From Dinghuibacter silviterrae (GTDB lineage Bacteria; Bacteroidota; Bacteroidia; Chitinophagales; Chitinophagaceae): DNA of 64,000 nt. Location: NCBI RefSeq assembly GCF_004366355.1, contig NZ_SODV01000001.1:3224001-3288000 (forward strand), written 5' to 3'. This document shows positions 1-8,280 of this stretch, piece by piece (the stretch's first letter is position 1; each line of letters begins with the position of its first letter). The position numbers and the translations under genes were made by a program. The notes beneath the pieces are model-generated. The model was not told where the DNA came from. It ran no database searches and saw only the letters and a program-made list of their open reading frames with translations.

Positions 1-354
1 GTTCGTCTCCACCCGTAGCTCCCAGTCCTGGTAGGTTTCCAGGAACGTACGTACCCCCTCCATCTCCCGGTCCTGTATCACGGCCGGTTTGCCGCAGTGG
101 AGCACGAAGGTAATAATATTGTTATCAGAAAGGACAGCAGACCGCTCCTCCGGACGGATCCGCACAAAGACATAAGAGCGGAAAACGGGCTCCTCCACTA
201 TCTTGTAGCGGTCGTGCCAGCGTTTGCGGACCTTCTGGATCGGGCAGTACACCGTAATGCCCCGGGCGGATAAGGTGGCAGCAGCCTTCTTTTCGGAACG
301 GGGCCGGGTATACAGTGCATACCAAGCGCCGCCGCTGCCTTGGATAAGGTTCAT
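1..354 (-). CDS. UpxY/NusG-like transcription antiterminator, cut by the left window edge
   Basis: An open frame runs from an ATG at 354 to the window edge (118 codons, no stop). The N-terminus has W11-Y12-A-L-Y-T-R-P-R-S-E-K, then CPIQKVRKRWHDRYK and PVFRSYVFVRI, the pattern of the NusG N-terminal domain in the UpxY family. In Bacteroides, UpxY proteins bind RNA polymerase and prevent early termination in the long surface-polysaccharide operon that follows them. The C-terminal KOW part would lie outside the window. Transcription runs leftwards, so a capsule or exopolysaccharide operon may begin beyond coordinate 1. It could also be another NusG paralogue; the NusG-like fold itself looks secure. 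Confidence 0.82.
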   Translation of the reverse strand, partial: MNLIQGSGGAWYALYTRPRSEKKAAATLSARGITVYCPIQKVRKRWHDRYKIVEEPVFRSYVFVRIRPEERSAVLSDNNIITFVLHCGKPAVIQDREMEGVRTFLETYQDWELRVETN

Positions 355-517
355 GTCGTAAATATCTGCAAATACCGTGGGGTGCGCAGCCCCTTAAGTC
401 AGGGGGGATTCGCGTGGTCGCCTGCGGCGAGCTGTGGTTCCTTACGGTGCGTTGTGGCTCTGCGCGGCCCCGCGCGCTCCATGTGACCGGCCGGCTCCTC
501 TGCACGGTTGTGCGCGC

Positions 518-1546
518 TCAGTGGACCGGCTGGACAATATCGGTTTGGACCTTATAAGGATCTTTTTCGACCCCCGGGTCGCCCACATAGACCTCGTACG
601 CCATGCCCGCGGCCTTCCGGCGACTTTGCCGGAGCGTGTCCGCCAGGGCCTTATACCCCAGGGGGTCCAGCTCATAAGGCCCCCAGAAATGGGCCACGAG
701 CGCCGGGCCCGCCACCGTCTTGCGGATCCTGACCCGGCCCTCGGTGGCGTCGGGCGTCCTGTCCACGGGGACACCCGCGTCAAAAAGGAGCGGGAACTGG
801 TCCCCGGAGTACCACGCCATGGGCGGGCCGGTCATCTTCAGGTGGTTCCCCGCGATAAAGGCTGCCAGCTCCTGGCCGTAGATCCCTGCCAGCTTTTTGG
901 ATATTTCCCCGCTGGTGGCCGCCGAATCGGATATATATAATATGGTCATCGCATGGACTGTCATGGTATCGAGTTTGATGACCGGGGTACGGGTGACACC
1001 GGCCCGCTCCGAAATGCTTTTCAGGCTGTCCAGCCCCTGTTCGAAGTCCGGGCCCACCATTTTGTCCATGAACAACCCCATATATTTACCCACCAGGGAA
1101 TAAAATACGTTTTTGCCCGTCATTTTTGAGTCCATATACCAGACGACCATCGTCCCGCTATCCACCGGCGACAGGTTCCACCCCCCCATGGACGTCCCCA
1201 TGTCCCCAAAGTCCAGGGCCGTGACTACCTTTTTGTCCGGGACGCTTTCGGTAATGGTCAGGGTCCCGTTCCCCACCTCCTTGTCCGTGCTCGTCCAACT
1301 GTACGACGCCCCCTGCCCGGAATCCTTATCCCCAAACGTCTGGTGCATATTGGGATCTTTCCGGTTCCAGGGCATCCAGTCGTTGTAGGTGCGCAGGTTG
1401 TTCACCACGCTAAACACCGTGGCCGGGGGCGCTTTGATCACCTTCGCGCGTTCGACGTGCACTGTACCGGGGAGGAAAAAGGAGACGAGGATAATCAGTA
1501 AAAGGAGGGCGGCGAGGACCCACAAGATGCGTTTAATCAGAGTCAT
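518..1546 (-). CDS. SRPBCC-family protein with C-terminal GyrI-like domain
   Basis: 342 aa. One N-terminal membrane helix (about residues 5-27, WVLAALLLLIILVSFF) precedes an SRPBCC/START-like ligand-binding region (about 30-180; VHVERAKVIKAPPATVFSVV and NDWMPWNRKDP are typical). A second half (about 190-340) looks like the AraC effector-binding/GyrI-like fold. Such two-domain proteins are common in Bacteroidota; the ligand is unknown. I chose the ATG at 1546 because it puts the membrane helix directly at the N-terminus; an upstream start at 1606 would add 20 unlikely residues. It is divergent from the KdsC-like gene, so the 1547-1629 gap must carry both promoters. Confidence 0.75.
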   Translation of the reverse strand: MTLIKRILWVLAALLLLIILVSFFLPGTVHVERAKVIKAPPATVFSVVNNLRTYNDWMPWNRKDPNMHQTFGDKDSGQGASYSWTSTDKEVGNGTLTITESVPDKKVVTALDFGDMGTSMGGWNLSPVDSGTMVVWYMDSKMTGKNVFYSLVGKYMGLFMDKMVGPDFEQGLDSLKSISERAGVTRTPVIKLDTMTVHAMTILYISDSAATSGEISKKLAGIYGQELAAFIAGNHLKMTGPPMAWYSGDQFPLLFDAGVPVDRTPDATEGRVRIRKTVAGPALVAHFWGPYELDPLGYKALADTLRQSRRKAAGMAYEVYVGDPGVEKDPYKVQTDIVQPVH

Positions 1547-1615
1547 GGCAAGCAATTTTTTAGGTACACCGTTTAAAATACGCATCTCCCGCGACTTAAG
1601 CAACAAAATAGCGGG

Positions 1616-1623
1616 TATCTTTG
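1616..1623 (+). promoter_or_regulatory. Bacteroidota -7 box TATCTTTG before the KdsC-like gene
   Basis: TATCTTTG fits TAnnTTTG, the -7 element recognised by the Bacteroidota primary sigma factor. It ends only 6 nt before the ATG at 1630, so the transcript would be leaderless or nearly so. No convincing -33 TTTG is seen. Confidence 0.5.
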
Positions 1624-1629
1624 CCCGCC

Positions 1630-2151
1630 ATGAACATTCTGGAACTGTTTCAGCCCATCCGGGCTTTTGCCTTTGATATGGACGGCGTCCTCACCGACGG
1701 AGGCGTTTTGGTACTGGAAGACGGACAGCAGGTCCGCCGGATGCACACCCGGGACGGCTATGCCCTCCAGCTCGCCATCCGCCGCGGCTACCACGTCGTG
1801 GTGATTTCCGGGGGGAACTCCGCCGCCGCCCGTCTCCGCCTCACCAAGCTCGGCATTACCGACGTCCACATGAGCATCGACGACAAACTGGCCGTCCTGC
1901 AACAATACATGGCCGAACGCAGCCTGGCGCCCCACGAGGTCCTCTATATGGGGGACGACATCCCTGACCTCCAGCCCATGGAAGCCGTCGGGCTGCCCTG
2001 CTGCCCCGCCGACGCCGCCACCGAAATCCTCCGGGTGTCCAAGTACATCTCCCCGGTAAAGGGGGGGGAGGGGTGTGTCCGCGATGTGATCGAGAAAGTT
2101 TTGAAGCTAAATGACGACTGGGCAACGGACCACACACCGGCGAGTAAGTAG
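1630..2151 (+). CDS. kdsC: KdsC-like HAD phosphatase (3-deoxy-D-manno-octulosonate 8-phosphate phosphatase)
   Basis: 173 aa, the usual KdsC length. It carries HAD motif I FDMDGVLTDG (both Asp present), motif II in VVVISGGNSAAARLRLTKLG and motif IV YMGDDIPDLQPME. KdsC removes the phosphate from KDO 8-phosphate in the cytoplasm during synthesis of the LPS inner core. The ATG at 1630 is preferred to a TTG at 1621, which falls inside the -7 box. The gene is followed within 31 bp by the UbiA gene and then maf, an arrangement I associate with Bacteroidota genomes. Sialic-acid-type 9-phosphatases of the same fold are the main alternative. Confidence 0.82.
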   Translation: MNILELFQPIRAFAFDMDGVLTDGGVLVLEDGQQVRRMHTRDGYALQLAIRRGYHVVVISGGNSAAARLRLTKLGITDVHMSIDDKLAVLQQYMAERSLAPHEVLYMGDDIPDLQPMEAVGLPCCPADAATEILRVSKYISPVKGGEGCVRDVIEKVLKLNDDWATDHTPASK

Positions 2152-2181
2152 TGTCGATTTTTCTTAATTTTCCGCATCCTT

Positions 2182-3150
2182 ATGCAAACCCTCAAGGCAT
2201 TTTTCCGGTTGATCCGGTGGCCCAATCTCGTCATTGTCGTCCTCACCCAGTTCCTGTTCTACTACTGTGTGATGCGGCCCGCCTATACTGGCTCGGGCTG
2301 GTATCCCTCGCTCGGTTGGGGACGGCTCGGCCTGCTCAGCTTCGCCTTTATGGCCATGGCCGCCGCGGGCTATATCATCAACGACTATTTCGACCTCAAC
2401 ATAGACCTCGTCAACAAACCCGACCGCCTCGTCGTTGACAAATACATCAGCCGCCGCTGGGCCATCTGGTGGCACGGCTTCCTGTCGCTGATCGGGATCG
2501 TCATCAGCACCTACCTCGGGTTCGTCCTCAAGTTCTACCTGCTGGGGCTGTTGAACCTCGCCGCCGTGGTCCTGCTTTTTCTCTATTCCGTATCCCTGAA
2601 GCGGCAACTCCTTAGCGGGAACATCGTCGTGTCCGTGCTCACCGCCTGGGCCATCGGCGTACTCCTCGCCATCGGCGTCAACGACGACCTCCTCCACCAC
2701 CTCGGCATCCTCCCCGGGGCCGACCCCGCCAAACCCGGCGTCAACTATGCCCGGTTTGCCCGGATCGGTGTCCTCTATTGCTCTTTTTCCTTCATCATAT
2801 CGATGATCCGCGAGGTCATCAAGGACATGGAAGACACCGAGGGCGACGCCCGGTACGGCTGCCGGACCCTCCCCATCGCCTGGGGGTTTACCACCGCCAA
2901 GGTCTTTACGGGTACCTGGATCGTCGTCCTGCTCGGGGCCCTCGCCATCGTCGTGATCTATGTCCTCCAGTTCCACATGTGGCTGAGCGCGGCGTACTGC
3001 TTTTTTGCGATCATCGTTCCGCTCTTGTCCGTCTTCCGCGGGCTGATCCGCGCCACTTCCTCCCGCGACTTCCACCGGCTCAGCTCGCTGGTCAAGGTCA
3101 TCATGCTCACGGGTATCCTGTCACTTCTTTTCTTCAAATACTATGCTTGA
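2182..3150 (+). CDS. UbiA-family prenyltransferase (geranylgeranylglycerol-phosphate geranylgeranyltransferase-like)
   Basis: 322 aa integral membrane protein with about eight to nine hydrophobic segments. Both Asp-rich motifs of the UbiA superfamily are present: NDYFDLNIDLVNKPDR (about residues 75-90) and REVIKDMEDTEGDARYG (about 213-229), which bind the prenyl diphosphate through Mg2+. The family moves an isoprenoid chain onto an acceptor at the inner membrane. In Bacteroidota, members like this are usually annotated as geranylgeranylglycerol-phosphate geranylgeranyltransferase, but the acceptor cannot be read from sequence; a heme or quinone role is possible. Its last 8 bp overlap the maf gene, indicating co-transcription. 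Confidence 0.85.
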   Translation: MQTLKAFFRLIRWPNLVIVVLTQFLFYYCVMRPAYTGSGWYPSLGWGRLGLLSFAFMAMAAAGYIINDYFDLNIDLVNKPDRLVVDKYISRRWAIWWHGFLSLIGIVISTYLGFVLKFYLLGLLNLAAVVLLFLYSVSLKRQLLSGNIVVSVLTAWAIGVLLAIGVNDDLLHHLGILPGADPAKPGVNYARFARIGVLYCSFSFIISMIREVIKDMEDTEGDARYGCRTLPIAWGFTTAKVFTGTWIVVLLGALAIVVIYVLQFHMWLSAAYCFFAIIVPLLSVFRGLIRATSSRDFHRLSSLVKVIMLTGILSLLFFKYYA

Positions 3151-3772
3151 GCCCATCATCCTCGCTTCCCAGTCGCCTCGCCGCCGCCAGCTTTTGGAAT
3201 GGGCGGAGGTGGCGTTTGACGTTGTCGTGCCGTCTACCGATGAGTCCTATCCTTCCGGGATGGCGGCTTCCGAAGTGCCTGTGTTTATTGCGCGACAGAA
3301 GGCGCTCGCGGTGCAGTCTTTCCTGACGTCCTCTTCCACGCCGTTGCCTTTTGACGGGCTGGCGACCGAGCGGTCTGCGTTTCTCGCGGGGATCCGGAAG
3401 CGGATCGTGATGGCGGCGGATACCGTCGTTGTCCTTGGGGAAGAGATTATTGGGAAGCCGCGGGATCGCGACGACGCCATTGCCATTCTTATGCGGCTGT
3501 CCGGGCAGGAACACCGCGTCATCACGGGCGTCTGCTGCCGTCGCGGCGACCGGGAACTATCCTTTTCAGATACGACCCGCGTGCTTTTTCACCCCCTGAC
3601 GGAGGCCCAGATCGCCTTTTATGTCGATAAGTACCGGCCTTATGACAAGGCGGGGGCTTACGCCATACAGGAATGGATCGGGGTCGTCGGGATCAAGTCC
3701 GTGGACGGGGATTTTTACAATGTGATGGGGTTGCCGGTCAGCAGGGTGGTCCGTACTTTATCGGCACTGTAA
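3143..3772 (+). CDS. maf: Maf-like nucleoside triphosphate pyrophosphatase
   Basis: 209 aa. The N-terminal IILASQSPRRRQLL is the Maf signature (S-x-S-x-R-R), and AADTVVVLGEEIIGKP with the following DRDDA supplies the acidic metal-binding residues. Maf proteins hydrolyse non-canonical or methylated nucleotides to monophosphates and clean the nucleotide pool; overexpression can affect septation. Compared with the usual 190-200 aa there is a short Ser/Pro insert at about residues 55-75. The start overlaps the UbiA gene by 8 bp. The stop is 7 bp from the stop of the convergent osmC gene, with no room for a separate terminator. Confidence 0.9.
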   Translation: MLEPIILASQSPRRRQLLEWAEVAFDVVVPSTDESYPSGMAASEVPVFIARQKALAVQSFLTSSSTPLPFDGLATERSAFLAGIRKRIVMAADTVVVLGEEIIGKPRDRDDAIAILMRLSGQEHRVITGVCCRRGDRELSFSDTTRVLFHPLTEAQIAFYVDKYRPYDKAGAYAIQEWIGVVGIKSVDGDFYNVMGLPVSRVVRTLSAL

Positions 3773-3779
3773 CCAACGC

Positions 3780-4184
3780 CTAGTAGGAAAAACTCGTATT
3801 TACCTTTATATCCGGATGTATACTCTGCATCACCGGACAGGTCAGCGCCGCCCGTTCCAGGATCACGCGCTGTTTGTCATCCAGGCTTAACTCCGGGGGA
3901 AAATGGAGCCCCACGTCGATCCCGCTGATGCGCCGGGGATCCGCCGCCATGTGTTTGGTAATGTCGATTTTCAGACCGCGGAGGTCGACGCCCAGGTCGC
4001 GTGCTTTGATGCCCATGATGGTCATCATGCAACTGCCGAGGGCTGTGGCGACGAGGTCGGTGGGGGAGAAGCGTTCGCCTTTGCCCTGGTTGTCGGTGGG
4101 GGCGTCGGTTTCAATGCCGCTGCCGCTTTGGAGGTGTTGGGCGATAGTGCGGAGGTCGCCTTCGTATGTTACCGTGGAAGTCAT
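3780..4184 (-). CDS. OsmC/Ohr-family peroxiredoxin-like protein
   Basis: 134 aa from the ATG at 4184. The two conserved cysteines of the family are visible: one in ALGSCMMTIMG and one in ALTCPVMQSIHP. They form the thiol centre that reduces organic hydroperoxides in the cytoplasm. The family Thr/Glu/Arg pattern around RFSPTDLVATALGSC is also present. An upstream GTG at 4211 would add nine residues, but a near-perfect -7 box lies between the two starts, which supports the ATG. The organic peroxide versus OsmC subgroup is not decided here. Confidence 0.87.
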   Translation of the reverse strand: MTSTVTYEGDLRTIAQHLQSGSGIETDAPTDNQGKGERFSPTDLVATALGSCMMTIMGIKARDLGVDLRGLKIDITKHMAADPRRISGIDVGLHFPPELSLDDKQRVILERAALTCPVMQSIHPDIKVNTSFSY

Positions 4185-4187
4185 ACA

Positions 4188-4195
4188 CAAATTTA
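4188..4195 (-). promoter_or_regulatory. Bacteroidota -7 box TAAATTTG before osmC-like gene
   Basis: On the minus strand TAAATTTG matches TAnnTTTG exactly and ends 3 nt before the ATG at 4184, implying a leaderless or almost leaderless message. Confidence 0.45.
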
Positions 4196-4257
4196 TTCCA
4201 TTTATGGACACAACTTTTCATAAGGCTTCGCGTTTTAACCTCAATTTGCCTACTTTT

Positions 4258-5106
4258 ATGGCTAGTATACCTCATAATCGATTGATCGTGCGACACCTTA
4301 TAGCAACCGTAGTATTGATTCCGGCGATGTTTTGGGGGCGGATCTTTGCCCAGACCACGACCGATACCATTCCCCGTACCCCCCACCAGCAAAAGGTGTG
4401 GGAGCACCGCCAGCGGGTCAACGACCTGATCCGAAGGGAAGAGGAGGGGGTGCTGGCATACAACAAGCAGTTTGCCTTCGGAATCAAGCTGGCCACGGAC
4501 GGCTACGGACTTTCCTACGAAATCGGGTGGATGAAGTCGCTGCGCTGGACGAACATTCTCCAGTTTGAGCTGAACGAGAAAAAGAGCCCCAAGGAGTACA
4601 AGGTGTCGGTGTCGGACAACCCGTATACGTCGGGGACCCCTTTTATTTACGGCAAACAAAACTACTTCTACCAGTTCAAGCTGGGTTTTGGTCAGCAGTA
4701 TATGATTGGAGGAAAAGGGAATAAAAACGGCGTAGCGGTGTCCGGTATCTATGCGGGCGGTCTTTCGCTGGGGATTTTGCGGCCGTACTACGTCCAGACC
4801 GAGGACTCCACCGGCCAGGTCATCAATATCAAATACAACCAGCAGGACAGCGCTGCTTTCTTAGGGAACGTCTATGGCGGGACCGGTTTGGGTACGGGCT
4901 GGGGGGAACTGGCCTTTAAACCCGGGATCCACGGCAAGGTGGCCCTCCGGTTTGACTACGGCCGTTACAACGAGCTCCTGAGCGCCATCGAGGTGGGCGT
5001 CAATGCCGAATACTACTTTAATAAGGTGCCCATCATGGTCCTGGCACCGAACCACGCCTTCTTCCTGAACTCGTATGTAACCATTGAGTTCGGCAAGCGA
5101 AAGTGA
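4258..5106 (+). CDS. Exported outer-membrane-type hypothetical protein
   Basis: 282 aa from the ATG at 4258. A signal peptide is visible ([19 protein letters not shown] with cleavage near IFAQ-TTT). The rest contains many alternating aromatic/polar strands ([54 protein letters not shown]) and ends in the aromatic-rich strand [14 protein letters not shown], the look of a small beta-barrel of the outer membrane. I do not recognise a named family and give no function. Earlier in-frame starts (4204, 3874) would run antisense through osmC and bury the signal peptide. The downstream lipA -7 box begins 3 bp after its stop codon. Confidence 0.72.
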   Translation: MASIPHNRLIVRHLIATVVLIPAMFWGRIFAQTTTDTIPRTPHQQKVWEHRQRVNDLIRREEEGVLAYNKQFAFGIKLATDGYGLSYEIGWMKSLRWTNILQFELNEKKSPKEYKVSVSDNPYTSGTPFIYGKQNYFYQFKLGFGQQYMIGGKGNKNGVAVSGIYAGGLSLGILRPYYVQTEDSTGQVINIKYNQQDSAAFLGNVYGGTGLGTGWGELAFKPGIHGKVALRFDYGRYNELLSAIEVGVNAEYYFNKVPIMVLAPNHAFFLNSYVTIEFGKRK

Positions 5107-5108
5107 CG

Positions 5109-5116
5109 TACCTTTG
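5109..5116 (+). promoter_or_regulatory. Bacteroidota -7 box TACCTTTG before lipA
   Basis: TACCTTTG fits TAnnTTTG, starts 3 bp after the upstream stop codon and ends 4 nt before the lipA ATG at 5121. This decides the start against the GTG at 5103 and suggests a leaderless transcript. Confidence 0.5.
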
Positions 5117-5120
5117 GCGA

Positions 5121-6017
5121 ATGGATAAGCCAAAGAAGCCCGACTGGCTTCGGGTTAAGTTGCCGGTCGGAGAGTCCTACAAGCACGTTCGCGGTCTCGT
5201 CGAGACCCATAAACTTCATACCATTTGTGAGAGCGGGAATTGCCCGAATATGGGCGAGTGTTGGGGTGCCGGCACGGCCACCTTTATGATCCTGGGGAAT
5301 GTCTGCACCCGGTCCTGCGGTTTTTGCGCCGTAGCCACGGGCCGTCCCGATGCCGTGGACTGGGACGAGCCCCAACGCGTGGCCGAAGCCATCCACCTCA
5401 TGAAGGTCAAACACGCCGTCATCACCTCTGTCGACAGGGATGAACTTAAAGACGGCGGCTCCGTGATCTGGTACAACACCATCCGCGCCGTCAAGGCCCT
5501 CAACCCCGATACGTCGCTCGAAACCCTCATCCCCGACTTCAAGGGAGACAAAGACAACATCCAGCGCGTCATCGACGCCGCCCCGGAAGTCGTCTCCCAC
5601 AACATCGAAACCGTCGAAAGGCTGACCCGCAGCGTCCGCATCCAGGCCAAGTACTGGCGGAGCATGGACGTCCTGCGCACCCTGAAAACCGGCGGCATGC
5701 GCACCAAAAGCGGGATCATGCTCGGCCTGGGCGAAACAAAGGAGGAAGTCCTCCAAACCATGCGCGACCTCGCCGACTGCGGGTTGGACGTCATCACGCT
5801 GGGGCAATACCTCCAGCCGACCCAGCGCCACCTGGCGGTGCAGCGCTTTGTCCACCCCGACGAGTTCGCCGAGCTTCGCGAACGCGGGTATGACATGGGC
5901 TTTGACTATGTGGAGAGCGGTCCCCTGGTGCGGTCGTCCTATCACAGCGAAAAACACGTTATTCCCGGGTATGGAAGGGCGGCGTGGAGCCTGGAGAAAA
6001 AAGCTGCGCTTGTATAA
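5121..6017 (+). CDS. lipA: Lipoyl synthase LipA
   Basis: 298 aa radical-SAM enzyme. It carries the auxiliary-cluster cysteines C36-x4-C41-x5-C47 (in [12 protein letters not shown]), the radical-SAM motif C62-x3-C66-x2-C69 (CTRSCGFC), and the C-terminal RSSY that supplies the unusual Ser ligand. LipA inserts two sulfur atoms at C6 and C8 of octanoyl chains on lipoyl domains, completing the cofactor of 2-oxo acid dehydrogenases in the cytoplasm. The ATG at 5121 is chosen over the GTG at 5103 because of the -7 box between them. The 3' end overlaps the next gene. Confidence 0.97.
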   Translation: MDKPKKPDWLRVKLPVGESYKHVRGLVETHKLHTICESGNCPNMGECWGAGTATFMILGNVCTRSCGFCAVATGRPDAVDWDEPQRVAEAIHLMKVKHAVITSVDRDELKDGGSVIWYNTIRAVKALNPDTSLETLIPDFKGDKDNIQRVIDAAPEVVSHNIETVERLTRSVRIQAKYWRSMDVLRTLKTGGMRTKSGIMLGLGETKEEVLQTMRDLADCGLDVITLGQYLQPTQRHLAVQRFVHPDEFAELRERGYDMGFDYVESGPLVRSSYHSEKHVIPGYGRAAWSLEKKAALV

Positions 6018-6978
6018 AATACTATTCCTGTTGCTGCTGCCCTCGGCAGCGTTGGCGCCCCTTGCCGGCTCGGCCCAGTTGCACTGGCTCAAGGCCCGCA
6101 GCCTGAACGAGCAGTTGCCGTTTTCCATCACCGTCTATCTCACCGAGGACTCCGTCCACGGGCGGCCCTTCCGGGCGTGCTACGTGTCGGTCGATCCGTA
6201 TGACCTTAAGATAGACTTTGCCGCCAGGGTGGGGGAGGCGACGCCTTCGGCGTTTTTCGGCCGCGAAACCGGCTTGCCGCCTTATATCGTCGTCAACGGG
6301 GAGACCCGGCGTGATCTACAGTTGGTCATCGACGGGCGGCGCCTCGTCTCTTATAACCAGATGGCGCTGCGTGTGCCTGGGGACAGCCTTTATCACTACG
6401 TGACGCCCAGCGCCGTCGGCGTCAATGGCGCCCGGCACGTGGACGTGGGGTGGGTGTTTACCGATTCTACCAAAGACTATCCCTTGTGCATGTTGAAGGG
6501 GCCGTCGGATCCGCGGTATAGCAAGGGTGTTCACAGTAATCCGTCCATCCTCGATATCCGTAGCGAGAACGCCAATTCCGAGATCGGTGCCAAGTGTATG
6601 CAATGGCCGATGGAGGCCGCCGTGGGCGGTGGGCCTACGCTGGTCAAGCGTGGGCAGGTGTTTATCAGTAGCCGGGAAGAGATTCGGTTTTTTGGAAGGG
6701 AGGATTCGGTGGAGGCGCGGACGGCGATGGGGTATACCCGCGACAATAAGATGATCATTCTTGTTGTTGAGGGGGGGCATCCGGGGGAGTCGTTAGGGGC
6801 TTCGCTGCCGGAGGTTGCGGCCATGATGAAGGATCTGGGGTGTTGGGAGGCGCTCAACCTTGGTGGTGGTGGGGCGACTTGCCTTCTTGTCAACGGGCAG
6901 CCTTTGCTAAAACCCGCTACTGCAAATGGGGAGCAGGAAGCGGTGGGGTCGGTGTTTATGATTAAGAGCCATCTATAA
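5971..6978 (+). CDS. Phosphodiester glycosidase (NAGPA/DUF2233-like) family protein
   Basis: 335 aa if started at the ATG at 5971, which overlaps lipA by 47 bp; a TTG at 6010 would give an 8-bp overlap and place the signal peptide ([21 protein letters not shown]) directly at the N-terminus, so either is possible. The mature part matches the NAGPA-type fold: [50 protein letters not shown] and [15 protein letters not shown]. In this family the Gly/Asp/Arg-rich motifs hydrolyse sugar phosphodiesters in the cell envelope. The exact substrate is unknown. It is probably co-transcribed with lipA without a metabolic link. Confidence 0.78.
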   Translation: MEGRRGAWRKKLRLYKILFLLLLPSAALAPLAGSAQLHWLKARSLNEQLPFSITVYLTEDSVHGRPFRACYVSVDPYDLKIDFAARVGEATPSAFFGRETGLPPYIVVNGETRRDLQLVIDGRRLVSYNQMALRVPGDSLYHYVTPSAVGVNGARHVDVGWVFTDSTKDYPLCMLKGPSDPRYSKGVHSNPSILDIRSENANSEIGAKCMQWPMEAAVGGGPTLVKRGQVFISSREEIRFFGREDSVEARTAMGYTRDNKMIILVVEGGHPGESLGASLPEVAAMMKDLGCWEALNLGGGGATCLLVNGQPLLKPATANGEQEAVGSVFMIKSHL

Positions 6979-6979
6979 A

Positions 6980-7010
6980 TTTGATTTTCGGGCCATTTTT
7001 CCTAAATTTG
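6980..7010 (+). promoter_or_regulatory. Bacteroidota-type promoter TTTG-N19-TAAATTTG for the rloAB-like pair
   Basis: TTTG at 6980-6983 and TAAATTTG at 7003-7010 are separated by exactly 19 nt, the preferred spacing of the -33/-7 Bacteroidota promoter. It begins directly after the upstream stop codon and lies 26 nt before the ATG at 7036. Confidence 0.65.
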
Positions 7011-7035
7011 TAGAAATTTCTCAAATTTAAGGAAA

Positions 7036-8280
7036 ATGATTATCGAGTTTACGGTAGGCAATTATAAGTCAATCAGACAGAAGCAGACCCTGAGCCTGCA
7101 GGCTGCGCCTATCGTCTCCAAAGACCCTGAGGTCGATGAACGAAATGTCTTCATAGCGCCGGGGGGCCTGAAACTACTTAAATCCGTTGCTATTTTTGGT
7201 CCGAATGCCAGCGGTAAAAGTAACCTTCTTAAGGCGTTGACCCGTATGCTGCTCTTTGTCGACAAGTCTTTCCAGAATGAGGACGAGGTCAAACAATTTG
7301 ACCGGTTTTCGCTTGACATGGAATGTGAGAAAATGCCGGCGCACTTTGAAATGGTTTTTATCACAAATTGTAACCGATACCGTTATGGGTTTGAAATAAC
7401 AGAGGATCGGGTCAGTGCTGAATGGCTTTTTGGGCCGGCCAAAACAAACGAAGTTGAATATTTCACCCGCCTGGGCGACCAAATAAAAATCAATAAGGCG
7501 AGATTTAAAGAAGGAGCCGAATTGCCGCCGGACAAGACAAAGTCTTCGACGCTTTTTCTTAATGTTGTTGATGCTTTCAATGGGCCGATCGCGGCAGAGG
7601 TCAAGTCTTTTCTGAAAAGCAGCATCAGGGTAAACGCCGGTACCAATGATCATACTTTCCGAAATAATACCGTGCGGATGATGGAAGTTGAGGATTGGCG
7701 GAGACAGATTGCCGAATTGATGCGTTCGGCCGATATGGGCATTGAAGATATTGACCACATAAGTCTGGATACCCCAGAAGGAAAGTCCTCAAAGATACTT
7801 GGCACATTTAAAAAGGTTAAGAATGAACCAGCGGGTTCTCCGCCAAGTTTTTTTGATTTTGAAGACTTTGAATCCGAGGGAACCAAAAAATTCTTTTCTT
7901 ATTCTGGGACGATAATCAACAGCCTTTTATTGGGAACGGATCTTGTGGTCGATGAGTTGGATTCCCGGCTTCATCCGTCCCTTACCCGCAAGATTGTCGA
8001 ATTGTTCAACTCAAAGGAACTGAACCCCAATAATGCGCAGTTAATCTTCGTCGCGCACGACATCAATTTGCTCGATCCGGCGTTGTTGCGTCGTGACCAG
8101 ATTTATTTTACTGAAAAGAATATGGATGGCGAAACCTCTCTCTATTCCTTGATTAATATTGGTGGGGTGCGCAACGATGTCTCTTACGAAAAGGAATATA
8201 TGAAGGGCAAATACGGTGCCCTGCCTTACCTTGCGAATTTCAATGTCCATCCCCATGAGCCGAATCAAGAAAACCGATGA
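7036..8280 (+). CDS. RloA/AbiLi-like AAA ATPase (defence-associated)
   Basis: 414 aa ABC/SMC-type ATPase. MIIEFTVGNYKSIRQKQTLS is the typical start of the AAA15/RloA group; Walker A is FGPNASGKSN (about 54-63), the Walker B-like LVVDELDSRLHP lies near 303-314, and FVAHDINLLD near 335-344 provides the switch His. The pairing with a RloB gene directly downstream defines the RloAB (AbiL-type) module, which in other bacteria sits in defence islands and aborts phage infection. The ATPase probably senses or gates the partner nuclease. It is AT-richer than its neighbours, suggesting transfer. The ATG at 7036 follows a good promoter. Confidence 0.85.
   Translation: MIIEFTVGNYKSIRQKQTLSLQAAPIVSKDPEVDERNVFIAPGGLKLLKSVAIFGPNASGKSNLLKALTRMLLFVDKSFQNEDEVKQFDRFSLDMECEKMPAHFEMVFITNCNRYRYGFEITEDRVSAEWLFGPAKTNEVEYFTRLGDQIKINKARFKEGAELPPDKTKSSTLFLNVVDAFNGPIAAEVKSFLKSSIRVNAGTNDHTFRNNTVRMMEVEDWRRQIAELMRSADMGIEDIDHISLDTPEGKSSKILGTFKKVKNEPAGSPPSFFDFEDFESEGTKKFFSYSGTIINSLLLGTDLVVDELDSRLHPSLTRKIVELFNSKELNPNNAQLIFVAHDINLLDPALLRRDQIYFTEKNMDGETSLYSLINIGGVRNDVSYEKEYMKGKYGALPYLANFNVHPHEPNQENR

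Noticed and set aside
2164-3075. 303-codon minus-strand frame opposite the UbiA gene
   Set aside because: Acidic Gly/Asp-rich protein reading that mirrors hydrophobic codons of the membrane protein on the other strand.
5013-6131. 372-codon minus-strand frame opposite lipA
   Set aside because: Antisense to a certain lipA and to the start of the glycosidase gene; no motifs.
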